Of a stretch of 64,000 nucleotides of DNA, positions 1 to 8,770 are shown piece by piece. The position numbers and the translations under genes were made by a program. The stretch covers positions 576,984-640,983 of the forward strand of contig NZ_BBXE01000013.1 of NCBI RefSeq assembly GCF_001570565.1, in the 5' to 3' direction. Origin of the DNA: Herbidospora yilanensis (lineage in GTDB: Bacteria > Actinomycetota > Actinomycetes > Streptosporangiales > Streptosporangiaceae). Below the pieces are notes generated by a model. It was not told where the DNA came from and made no database searches. It worked only from the letters and a program-made list of their open reading frames with translations. Every line of letters starts with the position of its first letter. Positions within the stretch are counted from its first letter, which is position 1.

Positions 1-267
1 GAAGAGCCGCAGCCCTTCGGGCAGCACCCCGATCGAGCTCTTGACCTTCACGGGCTCGGCCCACGCGTCGGCGCCGTGGATCTCCACCAGCCCGCCGTCT
101 GGCCTGAGCAGCCCCGTGATCATGCTCAGCGTGGTCGTCTTCCCCGCCCCGTTGGGCCCCACGAGCCCCGCGAAACTCCCGGCGGGCACGACCAGATCCA
201 CCCCGGCAACCGCGACCTGCTGCCCGAAGGCCTTCACCAGGCCCCGCGTCCGAACCGCCTCTGTCAT
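1..267 (-). CDS. ABC transporter ATP-binding protein, N-terminal part
   Basis: The first 89 codons of an ABC transporter ATPase; the gene runs off the left edge. The translation begins MTEAVRTRGLVKAFG and contains the Walker A motif GPNGAGKTTT around residues 36-45, followed by SMITGLLRPDGG, typical of an exporter-type (DrrA/CcmA-like) nucleotide-binding domain. The Q-loop, signature and Walker B regions lie outside the window, so substrate and partner permease cannot be told. It would energise transport at the cytoplasmic face of the membrane. Confidence 0.9.
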   Translation of the reverse strand, partial: MTEAVRTRGLVKAFGQQVAVAGVDLVVPAGSFAGLVGPNGAGKTTTLSMITGLLRPDGGLVEIHGADAWAEPVKVKSSIGVLPEGLRLF

Positions 268-347
268 GCCCTCCACTCTGCCCCGCCTCCCCCGAATCCG
301 GCTCTGCCGATCTCCGCCAGGAGGTCACGATTTCGACGTGGCGGCGG

Positions 348-671
348 TCAACCGGCAAGCAGGTCGATCTGTTCGGCCTCCTCCTCGCCCACGGAGATGG
401 TGAACCGGACCCCCATCGCCCGGCCGATCCGGTCAAGCATTTCCAGGGTCGGTATCCCGCCACCCAGTTCGATGCGGGAAAGGGCAGGCTGGGAGATCCC
501 CGCCCGAGCGGCGACCTCGGCCTGGGTCAGCTTCCGCGCCACCCGGACCTCGCGAAGCCGGTCACCCAGATCCATGTCGCGGAGGGCCCGGGTGTACTCC
601 GGGTGCTCCTCGACCTCGGCCTCCTGGAGCCGTTTGTCCCGCAGAGTCCGCCACGTGCTGTGTCCGGCCAT
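348..671 (-). CDS. XRE-family antitoxin (HigA-like)
   Basis: A 107-residue DNA-binding protein with a Cro/C1-type helix-turn-helix at about residues 38-90 (LREVRVARKLTQAEVAARAG, then ISQPALSRIELGG). It follows a RelE/HigB-like toxin gene directly, so the expected role is to bind the toxin and repress the operon. Start choice: two ATG codons lie in tandem (674 and 671). AGGAGG sits only two bases before the first but five before the second, which favours 671; the toxin stop then overlaps the start by one base (TGATG). The toxin-first order is the higBA arrangement. Family assignment is from motif and context. Confidence 0.82.
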   Translation of the reverse strand: MAGHSTWRTLRDKRLQEAEVEEHPEYTRALRDMDLGDRLREVRVARKLTQAEVAARAGISQPALSRIELGGGIPTLEMLDRIGRAMGVRFTISVGEEEAEQIDLLAG

Positions 672-1033
672 CATGACCTCCTGTCGAACACGTGGGTGGT
701 GCTCATGTCATGCCCCGACTGGCAAGCTCGCATCGCCTTCACCGCCCGCTCCACGTCATCATGCTGTGGCCCGTTGCGTGTCTTGGCAAACACCGTCAGC
801 AGAATGATCGTTCCGCCCCCGGGCCGCCAGAAAGTGATCCGCCAGGATTGTTCGTGCAGCGGCACTCGTAATTCGCTGACACCCTCACGCAGGCTCTTGA
901 CGTGATCACCATCCGGTTGTCCGCACCGTTGCCAGAGATATCGGTCCACCTTCGCCATGACTCGCTGGTAGTGCCCGAAGGGCAACTCCGCCAGCCACGC
1001 CTCCACCTCGGGCTCCAGCGCGATCTCGACCAT
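671..1033 (-). CDS. RelE/HigB-like toxin (Gp49/DUF891 type)
   Basis: A 120-residue protein resembling the phage-derived Gp49-like family of RelE/ParE-superfamily toxins, which in HigB-type systems cleave mRNA on the ribosome. The core YQRVMAKVDRYLWQ ... HVKSLREGVSELRVP ... WRITFWRPGGGTIILLTVF ... AKTRNGPQHDDVERAVKAM shows the usual pattern: helix, strand with LREG-type turn and ELR, the hydrophobic strand LLTVF, then the K-T basic segment and a C-terminal helix. It overlaps the downstream antitoxin gene by one base. A palindromic sequence covers its start codon. Activity is inferred from family and pairing. Confidence 0.82.
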   Translation of the reverse strand: MVEIALEPEVEAWLAELPFGHYQRVMAKVDRYLWQRCGQPDGDHVKSLREGVSELRVPLHEQSWRITFWRPGGGTIILLTVFAKTRNGPQHDDVERAVKAMRACQSGHDMSTTHVFDRRS

Positions 1034-1066
1034 ACCGTCGATGGTATATATCCTTGATAGTATGCG
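1032..1066 (-). promoter_or_regulatory. Toxin-antitoxin promoter/operator
   Basis: ATACC (1032-1036) and GGTAT (1043-1047) form an inverted repeat with a 6-base spacer that includes the toxin start codon. On the minus strand an A/T-rich TATATA-type -10 lies only about 10 bases before the ATG, which would give a leaderless transcript. The palindrome over the -10/start region is where an autoregulating XRE antitoxin would bind. This is inferred from sequence alone. Confidence 0.5.
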
Positions 1067-1093
1067 CGGGCAGACGGAGAATCCAGCCCTCGG

Positions 1094-2410
1094 CTACAAG
1101 GATTTCGACCGTCTGCCCACCAGGTGGTTCACCGCCCACAACACCACGCCGATGGCCAGCAGGATGAGGGCGCGGAGGTAGACCGAGCCCTCGCGGCCGG
1201 TGATCGGGAGGATCAGGATCACGCAGGCGGCCGCGCCCAGAACCGGGGCCCACGACGGGGCGTGGAAGTGGTCGTGCTCGACGGTCTCCCTGCGCAGCAC
1301 CAGGACGGCGATGTTGACGATGGTGAAGACGCCGAGCAGCAGCAGGACCGTCGTGTCGGCCAGGCCGCCCACGTCGCCGGTGCAGACCAGGACCACGGCG
1401 ATGGCGACGGTGAAGAGGATGGCGACCCACGGGGTGGCGCGGCTCGGGTGGACGGCGCCGAAGACCTTCGGCACGATGCCCTCGCGGGCCATGCCGTAGA
1501 CCAGGCGCGAGGCCATCAGCATGTTGATCAGGGCGGTGTTCCCGACGGCCAGCAGGGCGATCAGGGCGAACAGCTTCGGGGGGAACTCCAGGCCGGCGAC
1601 CTTGACCACTTCGAGGAGCGGGCCGGTGGAGTTCTTCAGGGTCTCGGTGTCGACCAGCGTCGTCGCGGTGAACGCCACCGCCAGGTAGATGACGCCGGCG
1701 ACGGCCAGGCCGCCGAACAGGGCCCGGGGGAAGGAGCGCTGCGGGTCTTCGGCCTCTTCGGCCAGGTTGACCGAGTCCTCGAAGCCCAGGAGGGCGTAGA
1801 AGGCCAGGGCGGTGCCGCCCAGGATGCCGAGGAAGGCGCCGTTCTCGGGGTGGAACTCCAGGGCGCGGGAGGGCTCGCCGTCGCCGGTGAGGAGGGCGTA
1901 CACGCCGATCGCGATGATGACCAGGAGGCCGAACGCCTCGATCAGGGTCAGGACCACGTTGACCTTGACCGATTCGGAGATGCCGGCGAAGTTCACCAGG
2001 GTCACGACGGCCAGGAAGATCAGGGCGCCCACGACGGTGGGGAGGGTGACGAACTCGGCCAGGTAGGTGCCGCCGAAGGCCCTGGCCGCCGCGCCGGCCG
2101 AGGTCACGCCGCTCATCAGCACGGCGAAGGCCACGATGAAGGTCAGGAACGGGATGCCGAAGGCACGGTTGGTGTAGAGGGCCGCGCCGGCCGCCTGGGG
2201 GTACTTGCCGACCAGTTCCGCGTAGGCGGTCGCGGTCAGGGCCGCCAGCACGAACGCGACCAGGAACGGCACCCACAACGCCCCGCCGACCTGGCCGGCC
2301 ACCTTGCCGGCCAGAGCGTAGATGCCGGCGCCGAGGATGTCGCCGACGACGAACAGCAGCAGCATGCGGCGTCCGATGACGCGCTTCAGAGCCGGGGCCT
2401 GCGTACTCAT
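1094..2410 (-). CDS. APC-family amino-acid permease
   Basis: A 438-residue integral membrane protein with about 12 hydrophobic segments. The N-terminal segment MLLLFVVGDILGAGIYALAG carries the GDxxGAGIY signature of the amino acid-polyamine-organocation superfamily (first helix, unwound substrate site). FYALLGFEDSVNLAEEAEDP matches the conserved helix-6 region, and the DPQRSFPRALFGGL stretch follows it. It should import amino acids or a related cation with proton symport. It stands alone between the toxin-antitoxin module and the divergent carboxylase gene. Substrate cannot be decided. No strong Shine-Dalgarno sequence precedes the ATG. Confidence 0.87.
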   Translation of the reverse strand: MSTQAPALKRVIGRRMLLLFVVGDILGAGIYALAGKVAGQVGGALWVPFLVAFVLAALTATAYAELVGKYPQAAGAALYTNRAFGIPFLTFIVAFAVLMSGVTSAGAAARAFGGTYLAEFVTLPTVVGALIFLAVVTLVNFAGISESVKVNVVLTLIEAFGLLVIIAIGVYALLTGDGEPSRALEFHPENGAFLGILGGTALAFYALLGFEDSVNLAEEAEDPQRSFPRALFGGLAVAGVIYLAVAFTATTLVDTETLKNSTGPLLEVVKVAGLEFPPKLFALIALLAVGNTALINMLMASRLVYGMAREGIVPKVFGAVHPSRATPWVAILFTVAIAVVLVCTGDVGGLADTTVLLLLGVFTIVNIAVLVLRRETVEHDHFHAPSWAPVLGAAACVILILPITGREGSVYLRALILLAIGVVLWAVNHLVGRRSKSL

Positions 2411-2493
2411 GCGTCGCGACTACCCAGCGTCACGCGGGTCACGCGTGAACACCCCCTGGAAGTCGGCGGGGGCGTCCGGATTACCCTTGCGCC

Positions 2494-4079
<1,586 letters not shown>

Positions 4080-4083
<4 letters not shown>

Positions 4084-4283
4084 CCCACCTCAGGATCGTG
4101 CGCGGCGACGCGACGCCCGAAGAGGTGGCCGCGCTGGTCGTAGCGCTACGTGATATTTCACTGACGGAGCAGCAAAGCGAGCCGAGTCCGCCCAGGTGGC
4201 GGGCCCCTTCGCGAAGGATGCGGGGAAACGTCCCGCAAAGACCCGGTAAGGGATCCTGGAGGGCCAGCGGACTACCCGAATAG
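4080..4283 (+). CDS. accE: Acyl-CoA carboxylase epsilon subunit
   Basis: A 67-residue protein overlapping the beta-subunit stop by ATGA. It begins [20 protein letters not shown], the usual opening of the small actinobacterial acyl-CoA carboxylase epsilon subunit (LRVVRG, then PEE-AALV). It ends in a basic, Trp-containing tail (PPRWRAP and [10 protein letters not shown]), also typical. In Streptomyces and Mycobacterium this subunit binds the beta hexamer and stimulates activity. Position right behind the beta gene supports the call. The middle part is poorly conserved, as is usual. Confidence 0.88.
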
Positions 4284-4397
4284 ACAGGGATTAGATCGGC
4301 CGAACCGGGTGTCAAGTGGCCCAAGAGTTGGGAGTATCTCCAAAAGGGCAATACCAGCTAGACCAACAACACACGGAGACGAGGCCTGGAGGACGCG
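4284..4397 (+). promoter_or_regulatory. Leader/promoter region of the NYN-domain gene
   Basis: A 114-base spacer, clearly less GC-rich than its surroundings. It contains an imperfect palindrome TTGGGAGTATCTCCAA (about 4327-4342), then the A-rich segment AAAGGGCAATACCAGC and, just before the gene, a strong CTGGAGG ribosome binding site. The composition and the palindrome suggest a regulated promoter or leader. No specific regulator can be named. Confidence 0.35.
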
Positions 4398-5336
4398 ATG
4401 GCCATCCCGGACCTCGCAGTGCACAGCATGGCAGCGAAATACGCGGTTCTCGTCGATGTCGGTTATCTCTACGCCGCCGCCGGCGAGGTTCTGCTGGGCG
4501 CGAAGGAACGCAAGGAATATCGCGTCGCGGCCGACGAACTGATCCAGTCCCTGCAGAAGCATGCCATGGAGCGCCTCCCCGGCGAACTCCTGCGTGTCTA
4601 TTGGTACGACGCCGCCCGCGACCGGGTCCCCACGGTCGACCAGCGGGTGATCGCCCAGCTCCCCTGGGTGAAGGTGCGGCTTGGCAACCTCAACGCGCGT
4701 GGCCAGCAGAAGGGCGTGGACGCCCAGATACGGAGCGACCTGGAGGCGCTGGCCCGGCACCACGCCGTCAGCGACACCGTCTTGATCGCCGGTGACGAGG
4801 ACATGGTGCCGGCGGTGGAGGCCGCCCAGGCCTACGGGGTCCGGGTGCACCTGTGGGGGGTGGAGCCCCCCTTCGGCACGAACCAGGCCGAACGGCTGGT
4901 CTGGGAGTCCGACACCGTTGAGATCATCACCGCCGACTTCCTGAGGGCCTTTTTCACGCGTGCGCCGATCCCGGTGGCGGTGACCCCGCCGCCCTCACCG
5001 GCCCAGGTCTTCGCGGGCCGCACCGCCAAACCGGCGGCCCCGCCGCAGAAGCAGGCGGGCCAGCCCAAGCTCGGGCCGAGCCGCCCCCGGGTAGAGGAGG
5101 TCGGCGAGCACGTCGCGCAGAAGTGGATCCTGACGCGGGGCCGCGACAACATCCGCGACCTGCTCCCGGGACCGCTCCTGCCGACCGTGATCGACACCGA
5201 GTTGCTCATCGAGGCCGAGAAGGAGCTCGGGCACTCGCTGCGGCCCTACCCGGAGGCCCGCGTCTGGTTGCGCGACGGCTTCTGGGCACGCGTCTACCGC
5301 GAGTTCGACCTGGGCGTCGGCATCTCGTCGAAATAG
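4398..5336 (+). CDS. NYN-domain (PIN-like nuclease fold) protein
   Basis: A 312-residue protein. Residues about 15-190 form a NYN/LabA-like domain: AVLVDVGYLYAAAG supplies the first Asp; DAQIRSDLEALARHH and VLIAGDEDMVPAVEAAQAYG give the further conserved Asp residues (D-x-x-L, GD-D--P) that bind metal in this PIN-fold family. A Pro/Ala/Lys linker (about 195-235) leads to a separate C-terminal helical domain (VGEHVAQKWILTRGRD ... WLRDGFWARVYREFD). NYN proteins are predicted RNases; the target is unknown. The start has GGAGG seven bases upstream. Tandem repeats follow the gene. Confidence 0.8.
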   Translation: MAIPDLAVHSMAAKYAVLVDVGYLYAAAGEVLLGAKERKEYRVAADELIQSLQKHAMERLPGELLRVYWYDAARDRVPTVDQRVIAQLPWVKVRLGNLNARGQQKGVDAQIRSDLEALARHHAVSDTVLIAGDEDMVPAVEAAQAYGVRVHLWGVEPPFGTNQAERLVWESDTVEIITADFLRAFFTRAPIPVAVTPPPSPAQVFAGRTAKPAAPPQKQAGQPKLGPSRPRVEEVGEHVAQKWILTRGRDNIRDLLPGPLLPTVIDTELLIEAEKELGHSLRPYPEARVWLRDGFWARVYREFDLGVGISSK

Positions 5337-5362
5337 CGCCCGGAGGTCCCGGACGCCATGCA

Positions 5363-5429
5363 CGCGCCGAAGGCGCGCGTGGACAGCGGCGGATCGATAT
5401 GCCGAAATTTCGGGCGGCGCAAGCCGCCC
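5363..5429 (+). repeat. Dispersed structured element, copy 1
   Basis: Three consecutive dyads: hairpin CGCGCC-GAA-GGCGCG (5363-5377), the perfect palindrome CCGAAATTTCGG (5402-5413), and a hairpin GGGCGGC-GCAA-GCCGCCC (5412-5429) with a GNRA-type loop. A second copy with the same order lies inverted at 15306-15359. The two share GATATGCCGAAATTTCGGGC exactly, while the last stem differs in sequence but keeps its pairing. Confidence 0.7.
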
Positions 5430-5448
5430 GAACCAGATGCGGCGAGGA

Positions 5449-5724
5449 CTCGCCCTTCGTAGCTGCGACGCCGGATCGCGCTTTTGAAGCTGCGGCGCCG
5501 ACTCACCCTTTGTGGCCGCGGCGCCGACTCTTGTGGCTCCGGCGCCGACTCGCCCTTTGTGGCGGCGGTCTCGCCCTTTGTGGCGGCGGTCTCGCCCCTT
5601 GTGGCGGCGGTCTCGCCCCTTGTGGCGGCGGTCTCGCCCCTTGTGGCTGCGGCGCGCCGACTCGCCCTTTGTGGCCGCGGCGCCGACTCGCCCTTTGTGG
5701 CTGCGGCGCCGACTCGCCCTTTGA
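5449..5724 (+). repeat. Degenerate 21-27 bp tandem repeat array
   Basis: About 11-12 head-to-tail units built on ACTCGCCCTTTGTGGC followed by a G/C-rich tail (NGCGGCGCCG or GGCGGT). Unit lengths of 21, 22, 26 and 27 bases alternate; four nearly identical 21-base units lie at about 5560-5642. Because 22- and 26-base units break any reading frame, the array is not a simple coding repeat. It fills most of the 570-base gap between the NYN gene and alkA. The rest of the gap (5725-5907) is GC-rich sequence with nothing recognisable apart from a likely -10 before alkA. Confidence 0.85.
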
Positions 5725-5907
5725 AGGGGCTTTCCGTTACGGCTCCGCCCGGCCGGCCCCGCCGCCGGTCTCCGGCTCGGCCGCAAGCGGCGCCGACCGG
5801 CCGCGAAGGCGCGACGGTCGTGACGTCGTCCCTGGTCAGAAGGGTTGCCACGCTGACGTCCGAATTCCGCCAGCTCGTCCCTGTGAGCTGGGCGTAGCGT
5901 GTTCGGC

Positions 5908-7284
5908 GTGAACACACTCGACTTCGAGGAGCGTTATCTGGTGATCTCGGCCAGGGATCGCAGGTTCGACGGGCGGTTCTACACGGCGGTGACCTCGACC
6001 GGCATCTACTGCCGGCCGATCTGCCCGGCGCGCACACCCGCCAGGAAGAACGTGCGGTTCTACGACCACGCCGCCTCGGCGGAGGCGGCCGGGTTCCGGC
6101 CGTGCCGCCGCTGCCGGCCCGAGTTGTCGCCCGGCGCGCCCGGCTGGGACCTCCGGGCCGACCTGGTCGGGCGGGCCCTGCGGCTGATCGACGACGGGGT
6201 CGCCGACGACGGCGGGGTGGCCGAGCTGGCCCGCCGCCTGCACGTCAGCGAGCGCCACCTCCACCGGCTGTTCGCGGCCGAGCTCGGCACCGGGCCGCTC
6301 GCGGTGGCCCGGACCCGGCGGCTGCTGCTGGCCAAGCAACTGCTGACCGAGACGTCGCTACCGATGGCCGATGTGGCCTTCGCCGCCGGGTTCGGTTCGG
6401 TACGCCAGTTCAACGCCGCCATGAAGGAGTCCTACCGGTTCGCGCCCGGCGACCTGCGCAGGTCCGACGGGCCGATGGCGCCCGGAGGGCTGACGCTGCG
6501 GCTGGGCGTCCGGCAGCCGTTCGAGGCGCGGGCCCTGCTGGCCTTCCTGAACGCGCGGGCCGTGCCGGGCGTGGAGGAGGTCGTCGACAACGCCGTCTAC
6601 AAGCGGCGCATCCCCGGCGGCGAGGTCACGCTGACCCCGGTCACCGACCATGTCCGGCTGACCGTGACCGGCGGCGACACCCGCCAGCTCGCCAGGATCG
6701 TGGCCCGGTGCCGCCGGCTGCTCGACCTCGACGCCGATCCCCACGCCATCGCCGCCGCCCTCGAACCGACCACGCTCGGGCCGCTCGTCGCGGCCCGGCC
6801 GGGGTTGCGGGTGCCGGGGGCGTGGGACTCCTTCGAGCTGCTCGTACGGGCGGTCGTCGGCCAGCAGATCTCCGTCGCCGGGGCCCGCACGATCCTGGGG
6901 CGCATCGCCGCCCGGTCGGCGGAGATCTTCCCGTCGGCCGAGGAGATGGCCGGCCTCGACCTCGACGGGCTGGGCATGACGACGCGCCGGGTGGCCACGC
7001 TGCGGGCCGCCGCCGAGGCGGTGGCGTCCGGGGAGATCGACCTGGAGGCCGGCGATCCGGCCGAGACGGTCGCGGCGCTGGTCGAGCTGCCCGGGATCGG
7101 GCCGTGGACGGCCGGATACGTGGCCCTGCGGGCGCTGCGCGATCCCGACGCGTGGCCCGACGACGATCTCGGGCTGCGCCGCACCATGGCCGCGCTGGCC
7201 ATCCCCATGAGTGAGACCGAGCGCTGGCGGCCCTGGCGGGCCTACGCCGCGCTGCATCTGTGGAACGCCGAGGAGAAATCATGA
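5908..7284 (+). CDS. alkA: Ada-type regulator / AlkA DNA glycosylase fusion
   Basis: A 458-residue repair protein in three parts. The N-terminal Ada metal-binding domain has the four zinc cysteines as GIYCRPIC (C35, C39) and FRPCRRC (C66, C69); an alkylated phosphotriester would be transferred to one of them. An AraC-type HTH follows (about 85-190: VAELARRLHVSERHLHRLFA ... VAFAAGFGSVRQFNAAM). The AlkA 3-methyladenine glycosylase domain fills the C half, with the helix-hairpin-helix LVELPGIGPWTAGYVALRAL and catalytic Asp in WPDDDLGLRR. The GTG at 5908 lies seven bases after TAGCGT, so a leaderless start is likely; GTG 5899 is the alternative. The stop overlaps ogt by ATGA. Confidence 0.93.
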   Translation: MNTLDFEERYLVISARDRRFDGRFYTAVTSTGIYCRPICPARTPARKNVRFYDHAASAEAAGFRPCRRCRPELSPGAPGWDLRADLVGRALRLIDDGVADDGGVAELARRLHVSERHLHRLFAAELGTGPLAVARTRRLLLAKQLLTETSLPMADVAFAAGFGSVRQFNAAMKESYRFAPGDLRRSDGPMAPGGLTLRLGVRQPFEARALLAFLNARAVPGVEEVVDNAVYKRRIPGGEVTLTPVTDHVRLTVTGGDTRQLARIVARCRRLLDLDADPHAIAAALEPTTLGPLVAARPGLRVPGAWDSFELLVRAVVGQQISVAGARTILGRIAARSAEIFPSAEEMAGLDLDGLGMTTRRVATLRAAAEAVASGEIDLEAGDPAETVAALVELPGIGPWTAGYVALRALRDPDAWPDDDLGLRRTMAALAIPMSETERWRPWRAYAALHLWNAEEKS

Positions 7285-7778
7285 TCATCGCCCAGACCGT
7301 GCCGACGCCCGCGGGACCGCTGGCCATGCTCGCGCACGACGACGTCCTGGTGGCGGCCGGTTTCACCGGCGATCCGGAGGCCATGTTCGCCCGGCTCTCC
7401 CCGGAACTGCGCAAGCTGGGCCTGGCCGTCGGGGAGGTGCCGGGGGCGGCGGGAGCCGTAAAGGAATATCTCGACGGACGCCTCGACGCCCTCGACGCCA
7501 TCGCGGCCGTCCAGCCCGGCAGCGACCGGCGGCAGCGGCTCCTGACCGCGCTCCGCGGGGTCAGGGCCGGGACGACGGTGAGCTACGCGGAGCTGGCGGA
7601 GCGGGCCGGGATGCCGCGGACGGCGGCCCGCGCGGCGGGCGGCGCGTGCGCGCAGAACCTGGTCGCGCCGTTCGTGCCCTGTCACCGGGTGTTGCCGTCG
7701 ACGGGCGGCTACGGCGGCTACTACTACGGCACGCCGGTCAAGGAGTGGCTGCTCGCCCACGAGGGCGCGGCGCTCTAG
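7281..7778 (+). CDS. ogt: Methylated-DNA--protein-cysteine methyltransferase
   Basis: A 165-residue suicide repair enzyme that removes methyl groups from O6-methylguanine in DNA. The active-site motif VPCHRVLPSTGGYGGY carries the acceptor Cys; GTTVSYAELAERAGMPRTAA is the DNA-binding helix-turn-helix with the Tyr and Arg-type recognition region, and the N-terminal RNase H-like domain is present but short. It is translationally coupled to the upstream Ada-AlkA gene (ATGA overlap), so the pair is an adaptive alkylation-response operon. One change from the commonest form: AGGACAQNL replaces AVGxAxxxNP. Confidence 0.93.
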   Translation: MIIAQTVPTPAGPLAMLAHDDVLVAAGFTGDPEAMFARLSPELRKLGLAVGEVPGAAGAVKEYLDGRLDALDAIAAVQPGSDRRQRLLTALRGVRAGTTVSYAELAERAGMPRTAARAAGGACAQNLVAPFVPCHRVLPSTGGYGGYYYGTPVKEWLLAHEGAAL

Positions 7779-7785
7779 TCAGGGG

Positions 7786-7830
7786 CCGTGATCGTGCGCC
7801 GAAGGAGATGTGACGGACGCACGATCACGG
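7786..7830. terminator. Bidirectional terminator hairpin
   Basis: CCGTGATCGTGCG (7786-7798) and its exact reverse complement (7818-7830) form a 13-bp stem with a 19-base loop between two convergent genes. No T-run follows on either side, as is common in high-GC actinobacteria. Confidence 0.75.
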
Positions 7831-7840
7831 GCTTGGACGA

Positions 7841-8770
7841 CTACCCCTCGACAGAGGTTTGCACCTCACCCACGGGTACGTCTCGGGTCACCGTCGCCTC
7901 AACCGGATCGTAAACGAAGGGCACGACGGACTGGTCGACATTGCTCGTGACCGGCCAGACCGTCGTCACCGTCAGCGTGTAGACCTTGCGCGGCTGGTCG
8001 GCCGAGGCGCGCAGGTAGCGGACGCCGCAGGTGAACGTGCCGCCCTTCACGTAGGGGTGCCCGTTGGGGCCGCAGTTCTGCTTCACCTCGGCGCGGTCCT
8101 TGCTCGTGCCCGCGTCGATCGTGATGGTGTCGAGGGTCGCGGTGACCGTGGCCGACATGACGCCGGGCAGGGTCGCGGTGACCGACCGGGTGGTCGCGCC
8201 CTGGTCGCCCAGCCATACCCACGTCGGCAGGTTGACGTAGCTCTTCGCGTCGGGGTTGAGCTCGATCGTCGGTTCGGGCACGGTCAGCGCGGCGCGGGCG
8301 ATCTGGAGGAGTTCCTCCATGGTGATCCCCCCGGCCGGGGTCTCGCCGTCGGGCACCCAGAGTGCCCCTTCGAGGCCCGACCAGCACGCCATGCCGCCGG
8401 GGTCGGCCGCGTTGTAGGCCGGCGACCACCAGCGGCCGTCCTGGCCGACCTTGTCCTTGTACTGCTCCAGGAACTTCTGGAAGTCCTCCTCGGTGCCGCC
8501 GGGGTTGGTGTGGAACCACCAGCTCCGGAGCTGCTCCTGGGTCTGCAGCATGTCCTCGGCCGACTTGCCTGGTTCGTACCAGCAGGGGCGCTTGATCTTG
8601 TAGCCGTCGGCGCGGCCGTTGGTCCCGTTGCCGCTGATGATGATGTTGGAGTTGGTCAGGCGGACTCCGACGGTCCGGCCCGTCTGGAAGCCCTCGCCGT
8701 GGGCGCCGCCGGGGGTCGGGGCGGCGGAGACCAGGTTCAGGGCCAGTGTCAACGCGAGCGCGGCTTTCAC
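7841..8770 (-). CDS. Secreted protein at the end of the Tad operon
   Basis: A 309-residue exported protein of unknown function. The start is GTG at 8770 with GGAG about 10 bases upstream, overlapping the previous stop (GTGA); the ORF could be extended upstream but that would discard this coupling. A signal peptide is visible (MKAALALTLALNLVSAAPT). The mature part is Trp-rich (LRSWWFHTNPGGTEEDFQKF, RWWSPAYNAAD, ACWSGLEGALWVPDGE) and ends in beta-rich sequence with a Cys pair (KQNCGPNG, GTFTCGVRYL). It is the last gene of the pilus operon, so a role at the cell surface with the pilus is plausible. I do not recognise the family. Confidence 0.75.
   Translation of the reverse strand: MKAALALTLALNLVSAAPTPGGAHGEGFQTGRTVGVRLTNSNIIISGNGTNGRADGYKIKRPCWYEPGKSAEDMLQTQEQLRSWWFHTNPGGTEEDFQKFLEQYKDKVGQDGRWWSPAYNAADPGGMACWSGLEGALWVPDGETPAGGITMEELLQIARAALTVPEPTIELNPDAKSYVNLPTWVWLGDQGATTRSVTATLPGVMSATVTATLDTITIDAGTSKDRAEVKQNCGPNGHPYVKGGTFTCGVRYLRASADQPRKVYTLTVTTVWPVTSNVDQSVVPFVYDPVEATVTRDVPVGEVQTSVEG

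Noticed and set aside
4316-4795. Alternative 159-codon frame in front of and over the NYN gene
   Set aside because: It overlaps the NYN gene, which has clear catalytic Asp motifs and its own strong ribosome binding site.
5449-5724. CRISPR array
   Set aside because: Units are contiguous with no unique spacers, unit length varies from 21 to 27, and no cas gene is nearby.
5294-6037. Repeat-containing frames (TRGETA or ALCGGG repeats) as a real repeat protein
   Set aside because: The units of 22 and 26 bases shift the frame, no ribosome binding site precedes the starts, and the frame overlaps the well-supported alkA start.
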